From positions 40,213 through 104,212 of the forward strand of contig JAJFHG010000038.1 of NCBI GenBank assembly GCA_021775735.1: 64,000 bases of DNA, written 5' to 3'. Shown here one piece after another: positions 17,913 through 28,452 of the stretch (positions are counted from its first letter, which is position 1; each line of letters starts with the position of its first letter). Below the pieces are notes generated by a model. That model did no database searches, was not told the DNA's origin, and was given only the letters and a program-made list of their open reading frames with translations. Both the position numbers and the translations under genes were made by a program. Source of the stretch: Hyphomicrobiaceae bacterium (GTDB lineage: Bacteria > Pseudomonadota > Alphaproteobacteria > Rhizobiales > Hyphomicrobiaceae).

Positions 17913-19748
17913 CTAATTTTGCTGGCGTTTTCTAAGACGTTGCTTGCGCATCTCACGGTCATAGAGGATTTCACCTCCCGGAACGCGGATATCTCGGACA
18001 AGTTCTAATTCATGGCGACCGGGCGCCCGCGACAACACCGAAATACCCATCGCCGCAGCAATCGCCATCGGGAAACCTATGATCCCGGCAATGCGTCCAT
18101 CAATTCCAATCCACCCGGCTTCGCCCATCAAGATTGCAAGAATAGCAGCGCTGGCACCACACATGATGCCCATCACCGCACCTGAGGTGGTTAATCTCTT
18201 CCACCAAATTGAAAGCACAAGAACTGGGAACAGAGCTGCACCAACGATCGATAAGGACCACATCCAAAGCCTCAGCGGATCACCCGGTGCAAACAGCGTC
18301 AAACCTGCACCAATGCCAAGTGCAACGCCGACTGAAGCCCGTCCAGCCAAAAGACGTGGTGCAGTATCAATCGGTGCCCACGTCAAACCATGCACAACAT
18401 CTTCTGAAATGACGTTGCCGAGTGCCAACGCAGTTGCACTGATCGCCGCTAAGGCCATGGCCAATCCACCTGCAACCGCGAGCATCCAAAAGGTATTTGG
18501 GAAGCTTGCCGCCATAGGTAAACTAAACAAAACAGCATCCCTCTTCATGAAAAGTGTCGTCACCAGAACGCGGCTGCTTTCGGAATCCAACTTGACGTAG
18601 CCGTGCTCAATCAAAGGTTTGAGCACAGGCGCGACACCATCTGGTTGTGGCACCAAAACCGCCTCAAACATGTAGTGACGCATGAATATAGCAATGGCAA
18701 TGAGTGTGAGCATCACAACACCATAGATCACTGTTGCCCAACCAAGAGACTTACGCGCCTCATAAACGCCGGGGGTGGCAGATACGCGCGGCAATAGCCA
18801 GGGTGATGCTGCAAATCCAGTTAGGAAAATGACGGTTGCAAAGAAAAAAGCGAGCGGACCAACATTACCAAAGGCATCCACGAAACGTTTTTGAATGGGT
18901 TCAAAGCCATCTTGAGCGAAAGAAAATTGCAACCACGTTGCTTCCGCCATCGGCACAGCCAAGGCAGGTTCATTGCGAACCATCTCGCGCAGAATGGGTC
19001 CGTTACTGAGCTGTGGCATCGGAAAGTTCGTCAGCAATATCGCGACGATAGATACCGGCACCAATAGTGCAAGAATGCCAACAATGGATTGAGCAACATT
19101 CGACCAACTCAGCCCGCGCATACCACCTGCAACAAGTGTTGCCACAACGACCAGCACCAAAATGAGCACGAGACCTGTACGTGGGATACCTACAAGTTCT
19201 GAGGCGGCAAATGTTGCCAATTGAAATTCAGCAACCATGGTCAAGGCCAGTGTAATCGCAACCACAGCGGCAACGATCAGGCGCAAAAATCGGCTCTGAA
19301 AACGGCGCCCTAAGTAACTCGGTATTGTGTATGCGCCATACTTGCGCAGGAACGGGGCCATCAGGATCGCCATCACAACAAATCCCGAAAGACCACCAAT
19401 CAGGATGCATAGACCATCAAATCCAGCAACAAAAAAGATCCCGGCCACTGAGAGCACACCCGTTGCGCCCATTGCGGTAACAGCTAAGACAAGTCCGCTA
19501 TAAAAGGCGGGAACACGGCGACCGGACGCAAAATAATCTAGCGGATCTTCAGTGTGGGAAAATATTCCAATCACAGCATATCCCACAATAGGAAATGCCA
19601 ACATCGCACCTGCAAGAATCCCGCTGGAAACGTCTAGTTGCTCCAACACTAGAGCAAGAAGCACCAAGGAAATGAAAGCGCTCGTAAAAATTCCGAAATA
19701 CGTTCCAAGCTTCGGATTGACGAGGCGACTGCGGTGCGTGAATGACAT
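17913..19748 (-). CDS. Sodium/solute symporter (SSS family, large subunit)
   Basis: The protein has 611 residues with about 13 predicted membrane helices. SSS features include DYFASGRRVPAFYSGLVLA, ATGVLSVAGIFFVAGFDG and GGMRGLSWSNVAQ. It resembles the acetate- and short-acid-transporting branch that works with a small DUF4212-type partner, encoded 42 bases upstream. It likely imports a carboxylate with Na+ across the inner membrane. The substrate cannot be read from sequence. Next to serine-cycle genes, a C2 acid such as acetate, glycolate or glyoxylate is plausible inference. Confidence 0.85.
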   Translation of the reverse strand: MSFTHRSRLVNPKLGTYFGIFTSAFISLVLLALVLEQLDVSSGILAGAMLAFPIVGYAVIGIFSHTEDPLDYFASGRRVPAFYSGLVLAVTAMGATGVLSVAGIFFVAGFDGLCILIGGLSGFVVMAILMAPFLRKYGAYTIPSYLGRRFQSRFLRLIVAAVVAITLALTMVAEFQLATFAASELVGIPRTGLVLILVLVVVATLVAGGMRGLSWSNVAQSIVGILALLVPVSIVAILLTNFPMPQLSNGPILREMVRNEPALAVPMAEATWLQFSFAQDGFEPIQKRFVDAFGNVGPLAFFFATVIFLTGFAASPWLLPRVSATPGVYEARKSLGWATVIYGVVMLTLIAIAIFMRHYMFEAVLVPQPDGVAPVLKPLIEHGYVKLDSESSRVLVTTLFMKRDAVLFSLPMAASFPNTFWMLAVAGGLAMALAAISATALALGNVISEDVVHGLTWAPIDTAPRLLAGRASVGVALGIGAGLTLFAPGDPLRLWMWSLSIVGAALFPVLVLSIWWKRLTTSGAVMGIMCGASAAILAILMGEAGWIGIDGRIAGIIGFPMAIAAAMGISVLSRAPGRHELELVRDIRVPGGEILYDREMRKQRLRKRQQN

Positions 19749-19790
19749 TAACGCGACCCTTTTCTGGCGGTTTTAATCTTTGTGTGGTCT

Positions 19791-20051
19791 CTAGTTGTCT
19801 TCATGGGCACCATGCCAGTGGTCAATTGCGTCTTGTCGGTTTACAAAACTAGCGACTGTAATAACGGCAATTACAAAGAAGCCATGAGCTGCCAGGAAGA
19901 AACCAACTGGAATGCTCAAAAATTTATCGTCGTTCAACGCATTGGCATAGAGAGGCAAGACAACCATCGAGCCAAGCAGCGGCACCAGTGATGCCAACAT
20001 CTGCCATTTTGTATGTTGCCAATAGGGCTTTCGTTCTTTGCGTTCGATCAT
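19791..20051 (-). CDS. Small DUF4212-like membrane partner of the symporter
   Basis: The protein has 86 residues with two membrane helices: YWQHTKWQMLASLVPLLGS followed by a second around IPVGFFLAAHGFFVIAVITV. The pattern of a Trp/Tyr-rich N-terminus, a PLGFW-like motif (here IPVGFFLA) and a charged tail fits the DUF4212 small subunit that accompanies some SSS transporters. The gene is just upstream of the symporter on the same strand and surely in the same transcript. The tail is rich in His and acidic residues. Confidence 0.75.
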   Translation of the reverse strand: MIERKERKPYWQHTKWQMLASLVPLLGSMVVLPLYANALNDDKFLSIPVGFFLAAHGFFVIAVITVASFVNRQDAIDHWHGAHEDN

Positions 20052-20429
20052 TATGTTTTATGCTCTTTTGTTTTTATGTCGCTTGGTCCGTATTCATTAT
20101 TAGATCGTTTTAAAGACGACCTCTGTCTAGACTTTTTAAGGCCCTTCATGACTATGTTCTTTGTTAGCATTACGGCGTCTGAATTTTGGGTCAATAATTC
20201 AATGCGTTCTGCGACCTAACGTCGACAATAACCACAAAACATTGGATAACTACCGGTTCCTCCGATTGCTGCCCAATTCAGGTTGTCCTAGCTTTGCTGA
20301 GTTGATTCGCCGGATCGACAGAATTCAATATCACACGTTCGGGGCAAGACGCTGCTTGACGAACCGAGTGATTGACAGTGCCTAAAACCCGTTGTTCGGC
20401 ACAAAAACAAACTTGGGAAGGTTCAAACT
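20052..20429. other. Divergent intergenic region, no gene seen
   Basis: These 378 bases lie between the divergent symporter operon and mscL, so they should carry both promoters. I see no convincing reading frame, RNA gene or strong inverted repeat here. Confidence 0.5.
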
Positions 20430-20816
20430 ATGGGAATGCTTCAAGAATTCAAGGATTTTGCCATCAAGGGCAACATGATCGACATGGCTGTCGGCTTTAT
20501 CATGGGCGGTGCGTTCGGTACCGTTGTGAGTTCGTTGGTCAAGGACGTTATCATGCCACCGGTTGGCATGTTGATGGGCGGCGTAGACTTTTCGAAACTG
20601 GGATACAAGCTCGGCATCGGCCCAGATGGCAAAGACGTGGCAATTAACTACGGCACATTTATCAATAGCATCATCAGCTTTGTAATTCTGGCATTCTGCA
20701 TTTTCATGTTGGTCAAAGCTGTTAACGCGCTGAAGAAAAAAGCAGAAGAAGAACCATCATCTCCGCCAAAACAGGAAGTTCTCCTAGAAGAAATTCGTGA
20801 CGCTTTGAAGAAGTAA
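20430..20816 (+). CDS. mscL: Large-conductance mechanosensitive channel MscL
   Basis: MscL opens under membrane tension and releases solutes during osmotic downshock. The protein has 128 residues. It begins MGMLQEFKDFAIKGNMIDMA, the amphipathic N-terminal helix, and runs into TM1 with the gate glycines VGFIMGGAFGTVV. TM2 is around FINSIISFVILAFCIFMLVK, and the C-terminal charged bundle ends in EEIRDALKK. Start ATG follows GGGAAGG. It is monocistronic: its own terminator follows 28 bases after the stop. Confidence 0.97.
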   Translation: MGMLQEFKDFAIKGNMIDMAVGFIMGGAFGTVVSSLVKDVIMPPVGMLMGGVDFSKLGYKLGIGPDGKDVAINYGTFINSIISFVILAFCIFMLVKAVNALKKKAEEEPSSPPKQEVLLEEIRDALKK

Positions 20817-20843
20817 AGCACAACGCGTTACGCTCAAAAACTT

Positions 20844-20883
20844 AAACCGCTCGTCGGGATGATCCTGGTGAGCGGTTTTCTTT
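20844..20883 (+). terminator. Rho-independent terminator after mscL
   Basis: A 9-bp stem (AAACCGCTC, 20844-20852, with GAGCGGTTT, 20870-20878) is followed by TTCTTTA. It follows the mscL stop at a typical distance and also separates mscL from the convergent radical SAM gene. Confidence 0.8.
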
Positions 20884-20916
20884 ACTATGACAATTTATTT
20901 AAACGGCAAATTTCAT

Positions 20917-21924
20917 CTAATCATGTGCTGAACAACTACCACCGCCAAGAACGCAAAATTTAGCGCAATGAACATGACAAAGTTTTACGGCCCCATCAGA
21001 GAACATTCCGCCGTTGGCTGATTTAGATTCAGCAAGATTCACGCCCATCTCAAAGGCCTCATCATAGGGCAAAAGCGTACACGGCAAGACAACAGGCACT
21101 GAGGCACCTTTGCGTTTCACCACCATACGCGATGTGGCACACATCATATCTTCCGGACGCATGTTGAGAACCGCCCAACACGCGGTGGTGATTTCAGGAA
21201 CGTCGGCTTCTTCATCCATCTCTGGAAATAATATCACCTGGGTTGGGTCATCCGCGTCGAGTGCCCAGCCATTGTCTTTCGCGAGTGCATGATAGCCCGC
21301 ACGCGCTTGAAGTTCGGTCTCTCCCCAACACGTGCGCCCTGCAATAGACATTGCAAAACCTTTTTGTGACAGCCAGTTCAATCCCTCCATCGCGGATTGA
21401 AAGGTATTTTGCCCACGTTCTTCCTCATGCAAATCCTTCGTGTAGTGATCAAGACTAACTCTGAGCTTAAGGCGGCAACCTGAGCTATCCTTAAGCCGTA
21501 ACAACCCATCTTTAATGCTGCGCCGCTGCATCGGCACCATAGCGTTAGTGAGAACGAGCACCTCAAAATCACGCTCTAGCGCCGCTTCAATCATCGCAAG
21601 GGCATCAGGATTGAGAAATGGTTCGCCGCCTGTAAAGCCAATTTCTCTGACCGACGCCTGTTTTGCTTCGTCCAGAAAGGGAATAATTTCATCTACTTTC
21701 AGATAAACCAAGCGGTCGTTTTTGGGGCTCGATTCTATATAGCAATTGCGACACGTAATATTGCACAGCGTTCCTGTATTAAACCAAAGCGTTTCCAATT
21801 GCGTCAAAGCAACTTCGGCGCGTGGTTCACCCTTGGACGTCGTATTCGGATCTGTAAATTTACCGGCGTGTGAACCACACATTGCGGGTAAATCAGGCCT
21901 TCGCGTTGTTATGTCAATCACCAC
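20917..21924 (-). CDS. Radical SAM protein with Cys-rich C-terminus
   Basis: The protein has 335 residues. The [4Fe-4S]-SAM motif is CNITCRNCYIES (CX3CX2C) near residue 55, followed by GFTGGEPFLNP, the usual GGEP. A C-terminal run of cysteines, CHVHCAKFCVLGGGSCSAHD, could bind a second cluster, as in SPASM or Twitch proteins. This makes it a likely modifying or cofactor-making enzyme. The substrate is unknown. The longest start is GTG at 21924; an ATG about 15 residues in is an alternative. It lies downstream of the molybdopterin oxidoreductase gene on the same strand, but a hairpin terminator intervenes, so cotranscription is uncertain. Confidence 0.82.
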   Translation of the reverse strand: MVIDITTRRPDLPAMCGSHAGKFTDPNTTSKGEPRAEVALTQLETLWFNTGTLCNITCRNCYIESSPKNDRLVYLKVDEIIPFLDEAKQASVREIGFTGGEPFLNPDALAMIEAALERDFEVLVLTNAMVPMQRRSIKDGLLRLKDSSGCRLKLRVSLDHYTKDLHEEERGQNTFQSAMEGLNWLSQKGFAMSIAGRTCWGETELQARAGYHALAKDNGWALDADDPTQVILFPEMDEEADVPEITTACWAVLNMRPEDMMCATSRMVVKRKGASVPVVLPCTLLPYDEAFEMGVNLAESKSANGGMFSDGAVKLCHVHCAKFCVLGGGSCSAHD

Positions 21925-22077
21925 AGGTCAGCGGTCTCTTATTTGAATTTTGATGGTCTCGTAGCAGTCATCAGTACACCGGAAAAGTGGGTGCCTCTTT
22001 GAGTAGTACGTTGCTTCACGGACCAGAGTTTCGCCTATTGCGTGCTTGCTTCAACCAGCCAAACGAGCGCCGCAAAC

Positions 22078-22118
22078 AAACGTGGGGCGTATCACAGTCT
22101 TGGATGCGCCCCACGTTT
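22078..22118 (-). terminator. Hairpin terminator after the molybdopterin oxidoreductase gene
   Basis: A perfect 12-bp stem (AAACGTGGGGCG, 22078-22089, with 22107-22118) has a 17-base loop. On the minus strand it is followed by TTTGTTTG, and it lies 46 bases after the stop at 22164. Confidence 0.7.
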
Positions 22119-22163
22119 AGATTTTTCCAGTCGGCTCGTCACAGCCTCCTAAGCCTTCCCCAC

Positions 22164-24290
22164 TTAGTTAGAGCGGCTTACCTCCACCAGGTTGTCTGAG
22201 AAGGACGGTGCGTGGCCCATGTCCGTAAACTCCGCTGAACTGATGGAATTGACTGTGCCGGAATTGAGCTGACGCCAATATCCGAGCGTCGCAACCACGA
22301 CCCCCATATTCACGTCACCTGAAATACGCGCCACCCCTTTGAATGCGCCGCGTTCGTTGGCAACCTGAACACGGTCGCCTTCTTCAATGCCGCGTGGCTT
22401 GGCATCAGCCGCATTGATCAACACAAACTGCTCACCTTGACCTTTGATCTTGTGCTCCATGTTGGCGTAGCACGAGTTTAAGAAGCCATGGCTTTTTGGT
22501 GAGACAATATTGAGCGGGAATTTCTCTGCCAACAATGGATTTGACGATGCTGATTCTCTCGGCGGGGTGTAGTCCGGCAGCGGATCCAAAGGTTCACCTG
22601 GCTGCGAGCCCTCGTACATTTGCCGGAATGGGCCAGCAACGAAGTTGACCGCACCGGGAACTTCAAACATGCACTTTCCAGATTCGGTTGGAAAGTTACC
22701 TTCCTTGTGAGGTGCGCGATCATCCTTGGTGCCAACCTTCAAGCGAGCAAAGCCATGCTCGCGCATATACTCAAGGTCAATACCTTCACACGCTGGTGAA
22801 TCCCAATCGACATAATTCTCCAGGCACTCTGAATCCGACCATTTGAAATTGTCGTCTTCAAACCCAAGGCGTGCAGCCAAGCGGCGGAAGATTTCATTGT
22901 TCGGTATGGCTTCACCAGGAGAGGTTGCCGATTTGGCATTGTAAGTGAGATAGAGATGGCCCCACGACAGGATCATATCTTCCATCTCAGCCCCCATCGA
23001 GGCTGGCAACACAATGTCAGCATACGATGCTGTATCTGAAATAAAGTGTTCGGCAGAAACCAGGAACAGGTCTTCCCGCTTCAAGCCTTCGACGATCTTG
23101 TCGGTCTCCGGCGCCTGCGTGACAGGGTTCGAATTCCAGCACATCATCGACTTGATCGGCACCTTGAGATCCATCTCGCCGGTTAGTACACGACCAATCT
23201 GCAGATTGTTGATGACCTGCGTGCCCTCAGGAATAAGGTCAGGACGACAGATCACATCAAACTTATAGGGGTGCTCCCAAACTGGGAACTGCGTGATGCC
23301 ACCGCCAACATGGCGCCATGCACCCGTGAGCGCTGGAATGCAACTCACCGCGCGAATGGTTTGACCACCACCGTGATGGCGTTCAAGAGCAACGCCAATA
23401 CGGATCGCAGCGGGCTGTGCTGTAGCAAGTTCTTTGGCAAGTTTGCGAATATCATCAGCTGGAATGCCGGTGATTTCAGACGCCCATTCCGGTGTTTTTG
23501 TAGAGGCGCGCTCCTTCAGAGCATCAAAACCAGACGTGTAGTTGTCGACGTAGTCTTGATCGACGAGGCCTTGCTCAATGATTGAATTGATCACGGCCAT
23601 GGCCAACGCACCATCAGTTCCAGGCTTTGGACAAATGTGCCAATCGGCTTCCTTCGCGGTGCGCGAAGCGTACGCATCAATGACGACAACCTTGGCACCG
23701 GCCTTCTGCGCCTCTTTAACAATGGCCCAGTGGTGCAAGTTTGTGCTGACTGAATTGCAAGCCCAAATAACGATGTACTTAGAATGGATATAGCTTTCTG
23801 GATCCACACCAGCGGTTGGACCAACCGTCAAAAGCCACGCCGTACAAGAACCCTCACCGCAAAACGTGCGCTCCGTCACGGTTGCGCCAAGTCGATTAAA
23901 GAATGCATCACCACCATTTAATCCATGCACCAAACCTTGGTGACCGAGATAGCTGTAAGGAGCAATGGCTTGTGGGCCATCCTCATCAATGATCTTTTTC
24001 CAACGCGTTACGATTTCATCGAGCGCTTCATCCCATGTAATGCGTTCAAACTGTTTAGATCCTTTCGGGCCCGTACGGCGCAAAGGATACAGCACGCGAT
24101 CTGGATGATAGTGACGTTTCTCATAGTCTTTAAGCTTTACGCACAAACCACCGCGCGTCATCGGATGATCGGGATTGCCACGTACACTTTTGACAAGCCC
24201 ATTATCGACCTCAAAAATCATTGAGCACGTGTCTGGACAATCGTGGGGGCAGCCACCGAAAAATTCAGTTTTCTTGGGTTGCTCGTTCAT
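22164..24290 (-). CDS. Cytoplasmic molybdopterin oxidoreductase (BisC/formate-dehydrogenase-like)
   Basis: The protein has 708 residues and belongs to the DMSO-reductase superfamily. A [4Fe-4S] site is formed by Cys14, Cys18, Cys22 and Cys50 (CPHDCPDTC then GGLCVK). The first Mo-cofactor domain contains RITWDEALDEI. The likely Mo ligand is a Cys in TFCGEGSC, judged by position. A cofactor-binding C-terminal domain ends with LNSCYANMEHKI and GDRVQVANERG. No Tat or Sec signal is present, so it acts in the cytoplasm. I chose the ATG at 24290 with GGAGGAA upstream. It has no partner subunits next to it. The substrate is unknown: formate-dehydrogenase-like, or a reductase of an oxidised sulfur or nitrogen compound, are both possible. 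Confidence 0.85.
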   Translation of the reverse strand: MNEQPKKTEFFGGCPHDCPDTCSMIFEVDNGLVKSVRGNPDHPMTRGGLCVKLKDYEKRHYHPDRVLYPLRRTGPKGSKQFERITWDEALDEIVTRWKKIIDEDGPQAIAPYSYLGHQGLVHGLNGGDAFFNRLGATVTERTFCGEGSCTAWLLTVGPTAGVDPESYIHSKYIVIWACNSVSTNLHHWAIVKEAQKAGAKVVVIDAYASRTAKEADWHICPKPGTDGALAMAVINSIIEQGLVDQDYVDNYTSGFDALKERASTKTPEWASEITGIPADDIRKLAKELATAQPAAIRIGVALERHHGGGQTIRAVSCIPALTGAWRHVGGGITQFPVWEHPYKFDVICRPDLIPEGTQVINNLQIGRVLTGEMDLKVPIKSMMCWNSNPVTQAPETDKIVEGLKREDLFLVSAEHFISDTASYADIVLPASMGAEMEDMILSWGHLYLTYNAKSATSPGEAIPNNEIFRRLAARLGFEDDNFKWSDSECLENYVDWDSPACEGIDLEYMREHGFARLKVGTKDDRAPHKEGNFPTESGKCMFEVPGAVNFVAGPFRQMYEGSQPGEPLDPLPDYTPPRESASSNPLLAEKFPLNIVSPKSHGFLNSCYANMEHKIKGQGEQFVLINAADAKPRGIEEGDRVQVANERGAFKGVARISGDVNMGVVVATLGYWRQLNSGTVNSISSAEFTDMGHAPSFSDNLVEVSRSN

Positions 24291-24607
24291 TAGTTCCTCC
24301 GATAGTCGTTGATTTTTTTTGCGTAAGGGTTTGAAAGCCTGAACCAAGACGTGTCAGCGTTTTCAGATCGTGACGACATCTTTACCGTCTAAGATGACAA
24401 ATGGCAGGGTGCGCGCAAACCCTATAGGGTGGTTGTCTGCGGGTCTAGGAACAATCATACCCGTCCTGATAACAATTTATCCAATCGAAAAAATGCAGAC
24501 ATCGTTCAATGTCCAGTTTGTGCATTGCACAATCGGGGCGCCTTTTTTTGTCAAATGTGATGTTGAAACAAATACGTATTACACGCGCTTCATGCTCTTG
24601 CTAAGCA
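24291..24607. other. Intergenic region with no gene seen
   Basis: These 317 bases separate the start of the molybdopterin oxidoreductase gene from the end of the receiver gene. The promoter of the former should lie here. I see no clear reading frame, box or hairpin. Confidence 0.45.
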
Positions 24608-25027
24608 CTACGCCTGTTGTGAAGCCTGTTGCAGGGCACGATCGACTTGATTTGGAAGATCAGACCAATTCACAGGTTTCGTCAGATAAGCACTGATATC
24701 CATACTGATCGTGTCTCTATAGGCCTTTTGATCGCGACGCGAGGTAACAACGATAATCGGCAAGTCTTTTGTCTTATGCATATGGCGCAGCATCGAAATC
24801 AATCGAAAACCGTCAACCTTCGGCATGATCAGATCAACCACGACAAGATCGAAATGTTCGTATTCGAGATATTCAATCGCTTCAGCACCGTCGCGTTTTA
24901 CAACGACATCAGCGCCTGCAGCCCGCAATATTTCACCCGCCAACTCACAAAAAATTGGATCGTCATCGACAAGCAGAAGCCGTCGAGACGAGAGTAGGCC
25001 TTCAGAAGTGTTTGCCAAGTCTTGCAT
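24608..25027 (-). CDS. Single-domain response regulator (CheY-like)
   Basis: The protein has 139 residues, a receiver without an output domain. The acidic pair and phosphoacceptor are in place (LLVDDDP, DLVVVDLIMPKVDG), as are the switch Thr (VVTSRR) and Lys (YLTKPVNW). It probably works in a phosphorelay with the divergent hybrid histidine kinase, whose gene starts 338 bases away. That partnership is inference. The start ATG at 25027 has no strong Shine-Dalgarno. Confidence 0.88.
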   Translation of the reverse strand: MQDLANTSEGLLSSRRLLLVDDDPIFCELAGEILRAAGADVVVKRDGAEAIEYLEYEHFDLVVVDLIMPKVDGFRLISMLRHMHKTKDLPIIVVTSRRDQKAYRDTISMDISAYLTKPVNWSDLPNQVDRALQQASQQA

Positions 25028-25364
25028 TACTACCGCGATCTAAAATTAGTGGCCAAACACGCGGAGCGCCCAAATGAGACCCGCGTGCTCCATCAGCTCA
25101 AGCGTACGTCGGTGATCCATGCACCTTCTAACCCCTTACAAACTGAGAGATGGTCTGATTATAGTCTTTTTTTTTCCCGGCCTCATCAAAACCAATAAAC
25201 AACAAAAATACGGCGTTAAATTAATGAAACACTATATGCTGTACCCGGAATTAAAAAACGATACTGCGATCATAGAGCTAGATCTCCGATAGATGTCGAA
25301 GTTGGACACACGACTTTACGATTCATAAACCATGTATGCGGGTTGATATCTCGCACCACAAGAA
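25028..25364. other. Divergent promoter region between receiver and hybrid kinase
   Basis: These 337 bases are rather AT-rich and include a run of eight or more T near 25170. No gene, RNA or clear operator is seen. The region should hold the promoters of both flanking genes. Confidence 0.45.
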
Positions 25365-28334
25365 ATGATGCGCGCCTCCCGCAAGTTGCGCAAATCTTTA
25401 CGCCCGATAGCTATAGTCCGAAAGCTGTTCTGCCTGCTGCTTACCGTGGACGTTTACGTGTTCGGATTTTTCCAAAACTCAATCAAAACCAAGCTTCTGA
25501 CAACGGTCGGTATTGCCGTCGTGACCGGGGTATTGGTTGCTTCGCTTGCCTCAACAGTACGCGAAACCCAGCGCCAGTTTGAAAATCGCCGCGCGGAGTT
25601 ACTTGGATTAGCGCAGGTGCTTGCCTCCAACATTAAAAACGATGTGGCTAACGGAGATGAGCGCCGCGTTGCTCAAGCTATCAATAGTATCGCACGTATT
25701 CCAAAGGTCACATACGCCAGCATTCTTTCAAACGACGGCAAGTTAGACTACAGCATCGGCACGGGTATCGTCGTCACACGCGCTGCACAGGACACGACAA
25801 GCAATCGTGAAATCGGTCCGTTTGATGCGGTGTACCTTGGCGCGTACCAGATTGAAGTGCCCGTAACAGCTGAAGGTCGCGACATTGCAAAGCTTGGCTT
25901 GATCGCAGACCTGTCCGACTTGCGCTCCGCTTTACTCTCCAGTTTTTTTCAGGCTTTGCTCGCAGGGCTCGTGGCAGCCATGATCGGCATGGCCCTTTCA
26001 CTGCGCTTACAAAATCAAATCTCATATCCAATCGCAGATTTAACCCGAACAATGCAGTTGGTTCAAAACGAACATGACTTTTCCAAGCGGGCGGCACGTA
26101 CGAGCAACGACGAAACAGGTCAGCTTGTAGATGCGTTCAATACAATGCTTGATGAAATCTCTAAGCGTGACGACAAGCTGGCACGTCACCGTGAGAATCT
26201 GGAATGTGAAGTCATCGCGCGCACATATGATCTCGCCAAGGCTAAGAAAACTGCTGAACAGGCCAACGCAGCAAAATCTGATTTTCTAGCGACCATGAGC
26301 CATGAAATCAGAACGCCGATGAACGGCATTCTCGTTATGGCTGAACTGTTATCACTCTCCGACCTTCCGCAAAAGTTGCAGCGTAAAGCAGACGTGATTG
26401 TCAAATCAGGACAAGGTCTGCTGACCATCATCAATGACATTCTTGATTTTTCAAAAATTGAAGCCGGTAAGATGGAATTGGAATCGACCCGTGTCGAACC
26501 AAGCTCACTCGTAGATGACGCGCTGCGCCTATTTGCCGAACGCGCACGGTCCAAACATATCGAACTAACCGGTTATGTCGCACCAGATGTGCCGCACGCA
26601 ATCGCAGGTGACCCGGTACGTCTCAACCAAATTCTGACCAACTTGATCAACAACGCCCTGAAGTTTACCGAACAGGGTGGTGTCATGTTGCGCATGACCT
26701 ACGAGCCAGTTGCTGGCGAGAACAAGGGCGCAAAGCATCTTTGCATATCCGTACAAGACACTGGAATCGGTATTGCCGAAGACAAACTCAGATCTATTTT
26801 TGACGCCTTCTCGCAAGCCGACAGCAGCACAACACGCAGCTTTGGTGGAACGGGAATTGGCCTAACCATTTGCCGTCGCCTTGTCACACAGATGGGCGGA
26901 AAGATCAGCGCGCAAAGCACACCTGGACAAGGCACAACCTTCTCGGTTCACCTCCCAGTAGACGTATTGCAACCTAGCAAAGGTATGACAATCGCAGACC
27001 GTGACACGCGGTCCATCGCGCTTCATCTTGCACCATCAATGATCCAAGATGCCCTTGTGACTTATATTAAAGCGGCTGGTTACTCAGTAGATGTTTCCGA
27101 CCCCACCTGGAGCCCAGAGCATAATAGCAACCAACACAGTGCAGTCTTTGCTTCACATAGCTACTGGGAGACTTATAACCTCAGTGGCGCACCAAGACCT
27201 GATTGCCCAACAGTAACACTGTCATTTCTTGGCGAGGGGACCACGTCACATCTTTTGGAGTCTCATCTGGTCGATGCTGAACTCGCTGCGCCCATTTGTG
27301 CACAAGACATCTATCCACTACTCGATGCCATACAAAATGGTGCCAGCGCTGTGGCGAACCTTCAAACCGCCTCTCAAACAACAACCTCTGCGCCGGCACG
27401 CACGTTCCCAGGCGTTAAGATTCTTGCTGCCGACGACAGTGCAGTCAATCGTGAAGTGCTCTGCAACGTCTTGGAACGCCTGTCTATTGAAGTGACCTGT
27501 GTTGAGGACGGTGCCCAAGCCGTAGAGGTACTCAAGAGCGGTGAACCCTTCGATGCTGTCTTCATGGATGGAAGCATGCCTGTCCTGGACGGATTTGACG
27601 CGACACGCGCAATTCGCCGCCACGAACTTGAAACGGGTTCCAAACGAACCCCTGTCATTGCCTTAACGGCTCATGTTGTTGGTGCCAATGCAGACAAGTG
27701 GCAGCGCTCTGGCATGGACGCCTGTGTCACCAAGCCGTTCTCGCTACACACTATTGAAACCTGCCTTCAGGATATTCTGGGTTCGGACGCGGCAACATCG
27801 AAGGCACGCGACACGTTAGAAACCGGGATTGCCAACGCTGCGCCGAAACCAGAGGTTCAGCGACCGGTTGAAACACCACAATTTGACGATCAACTCGCAG
27901 CAGCTCATGCTGAACCACTTCTCGACTCGACGACGCTTGATGATCTCGTGGAAATGCAGGGTCCGAATGGTACCTTGGTAATGCGCGTTATCACACTTTA
28001 TGAACATCATGCACCAGTTGCGCTTGAAGGAATGCTTGCACATCAGGGCAACGATCCAAATGCTGATCTTGCAGCCGCCGCACATGCTCTCAAATCACTC
28101 AGCCGAAATGTTGGAGCATTACGTGTCGGAGAGTTGTGTAATGTGATTGAGATGGCCTCTCATAAAGGTCAAAACCTTCTTAGTGAAAAACAAAATAAAA
28201 TCCTCAAAGAGGCAGTCTCTTCCACGATTGAATGTCTTAATGTGCGCTTAACCAGTGACGATGGCAATTCCGGGCAAACAGGCACAGAAACTGATCCAAA
28301 TGCTAAACGTGGACGATCATTAAGAGCAAGTTAA
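25365..28334 (+). CDS. Hybrid sensor histidine kinase (BarA-like domain layout)
   Basis: The protein has 989 residues. Two membrane helices (~43-62 and ~195-214) flank a periplasmic sensor of about 130 residues. A HAMP domain follows (~215-270), then HisKA with His313 in [11 protein letters not shown], and an ATPase domain with DTGIGI and GGTGIGL (~410-530). Next is a poorly conserved receiver-like segment (~545-660) without a clear phosphoacceptor. A good receiver follows with Asp735 ([13 protein letters not shown]), then a C-terminal Hpt domain with His907 (AAAHALKS). It autophosphorylates and passes phosphate along an internal His-Asp-His relay to an outside receiver. The divergent CheY-like protein is a candidate. 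The start could be the ATG at 25365 or 25368. Confidence 0.92.
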   Translation: MMRASRKLRKSLRPIAIVRKLFCLLLTVDVYVFGFFQNSIKTKLLTTVGIAVVTGVLVASLASTVRETQRQFENRRAELLGLAQVLASNIKNDVANGDERRVAQAINSIARIPKVTYASILSNDGKLDYSIGTGIVVTRAAQDTTSNREIGPFDAVYLGAYQIEVPVTAEGRDIAKLGLIADLSDLRSALLSSFFQALLAGLVAAMIGMALSLRLQNQISYPIADLTRTMQLVQNEHDFSKRAARTSNDETGQLVDAFNTMLDEISKRDDKLARHRENLECEVIARTYDLAKAKKTAEQANAAKSDFLATMSHEIRTPMNGILVMAELLSLSDLPQKLQRKADVIVKSGQGLLTIINDILDFSKIEAGKMELESTRVEPSSLVDDALRLFAERARSKHIELTGYVAPDVPHAIAGDPVRLNQILTNLINNALKFTEQGGVMLRMTYEPVAGENKGAKHLCISVQDTGIGIAEDKLRSIFDAFSQADSSTTRSFGGTGIGLTICRRLVTQMGGKISAQSTPGQGTTFSVHLPVDVLQPSKGMTIADRDTRSIALHLAPSMIQDALVTYIKAAGYSVDVSDPTWSPEHNSNQHSAVFASHSYWETYNLSGAPRPDCPTVTLSFLGEGTTSHLLESHLVDAELAAPICAQDIYPLLDAIQNGASAVANLQTASQTTTSAPARTFPGVKILAADDSAVNREVLCNVLERLSIEVTCVEDGAQAVEVLKSGEPFDAVFMDGSMPVLDGFDATRAIRRHELETGSKRTPVIALTAHVVGANADKWQRSGMDACVTKPFSLHTIETCLQDILGSDAATSKARDTLETGIANAAPKPEVQRPVETPQFDDQLAAAHAEPLLDSTTLDDLVEMQGPNGTLVMRVITLYEHHAPVALEGMLAHQGNDPNADLAAAAHALKSLSRNVGALRVGELCNVIEMASHKGQNLLSEKQNKILKEAVSSTIECLNVRLTSDDGNSGQTGTETDPNAKRGRSLRAS

Positions 28335-28452
28335 GTTGATGTCGACAATTGTTTTTATATTTTTTTAAGTGAGAAAACGGCCCATCATTTCTATCTTAAT
28401 TCATATGGAGCATACTGATCCAGTGAGATTATTTATTGAATGAACAACGGGC

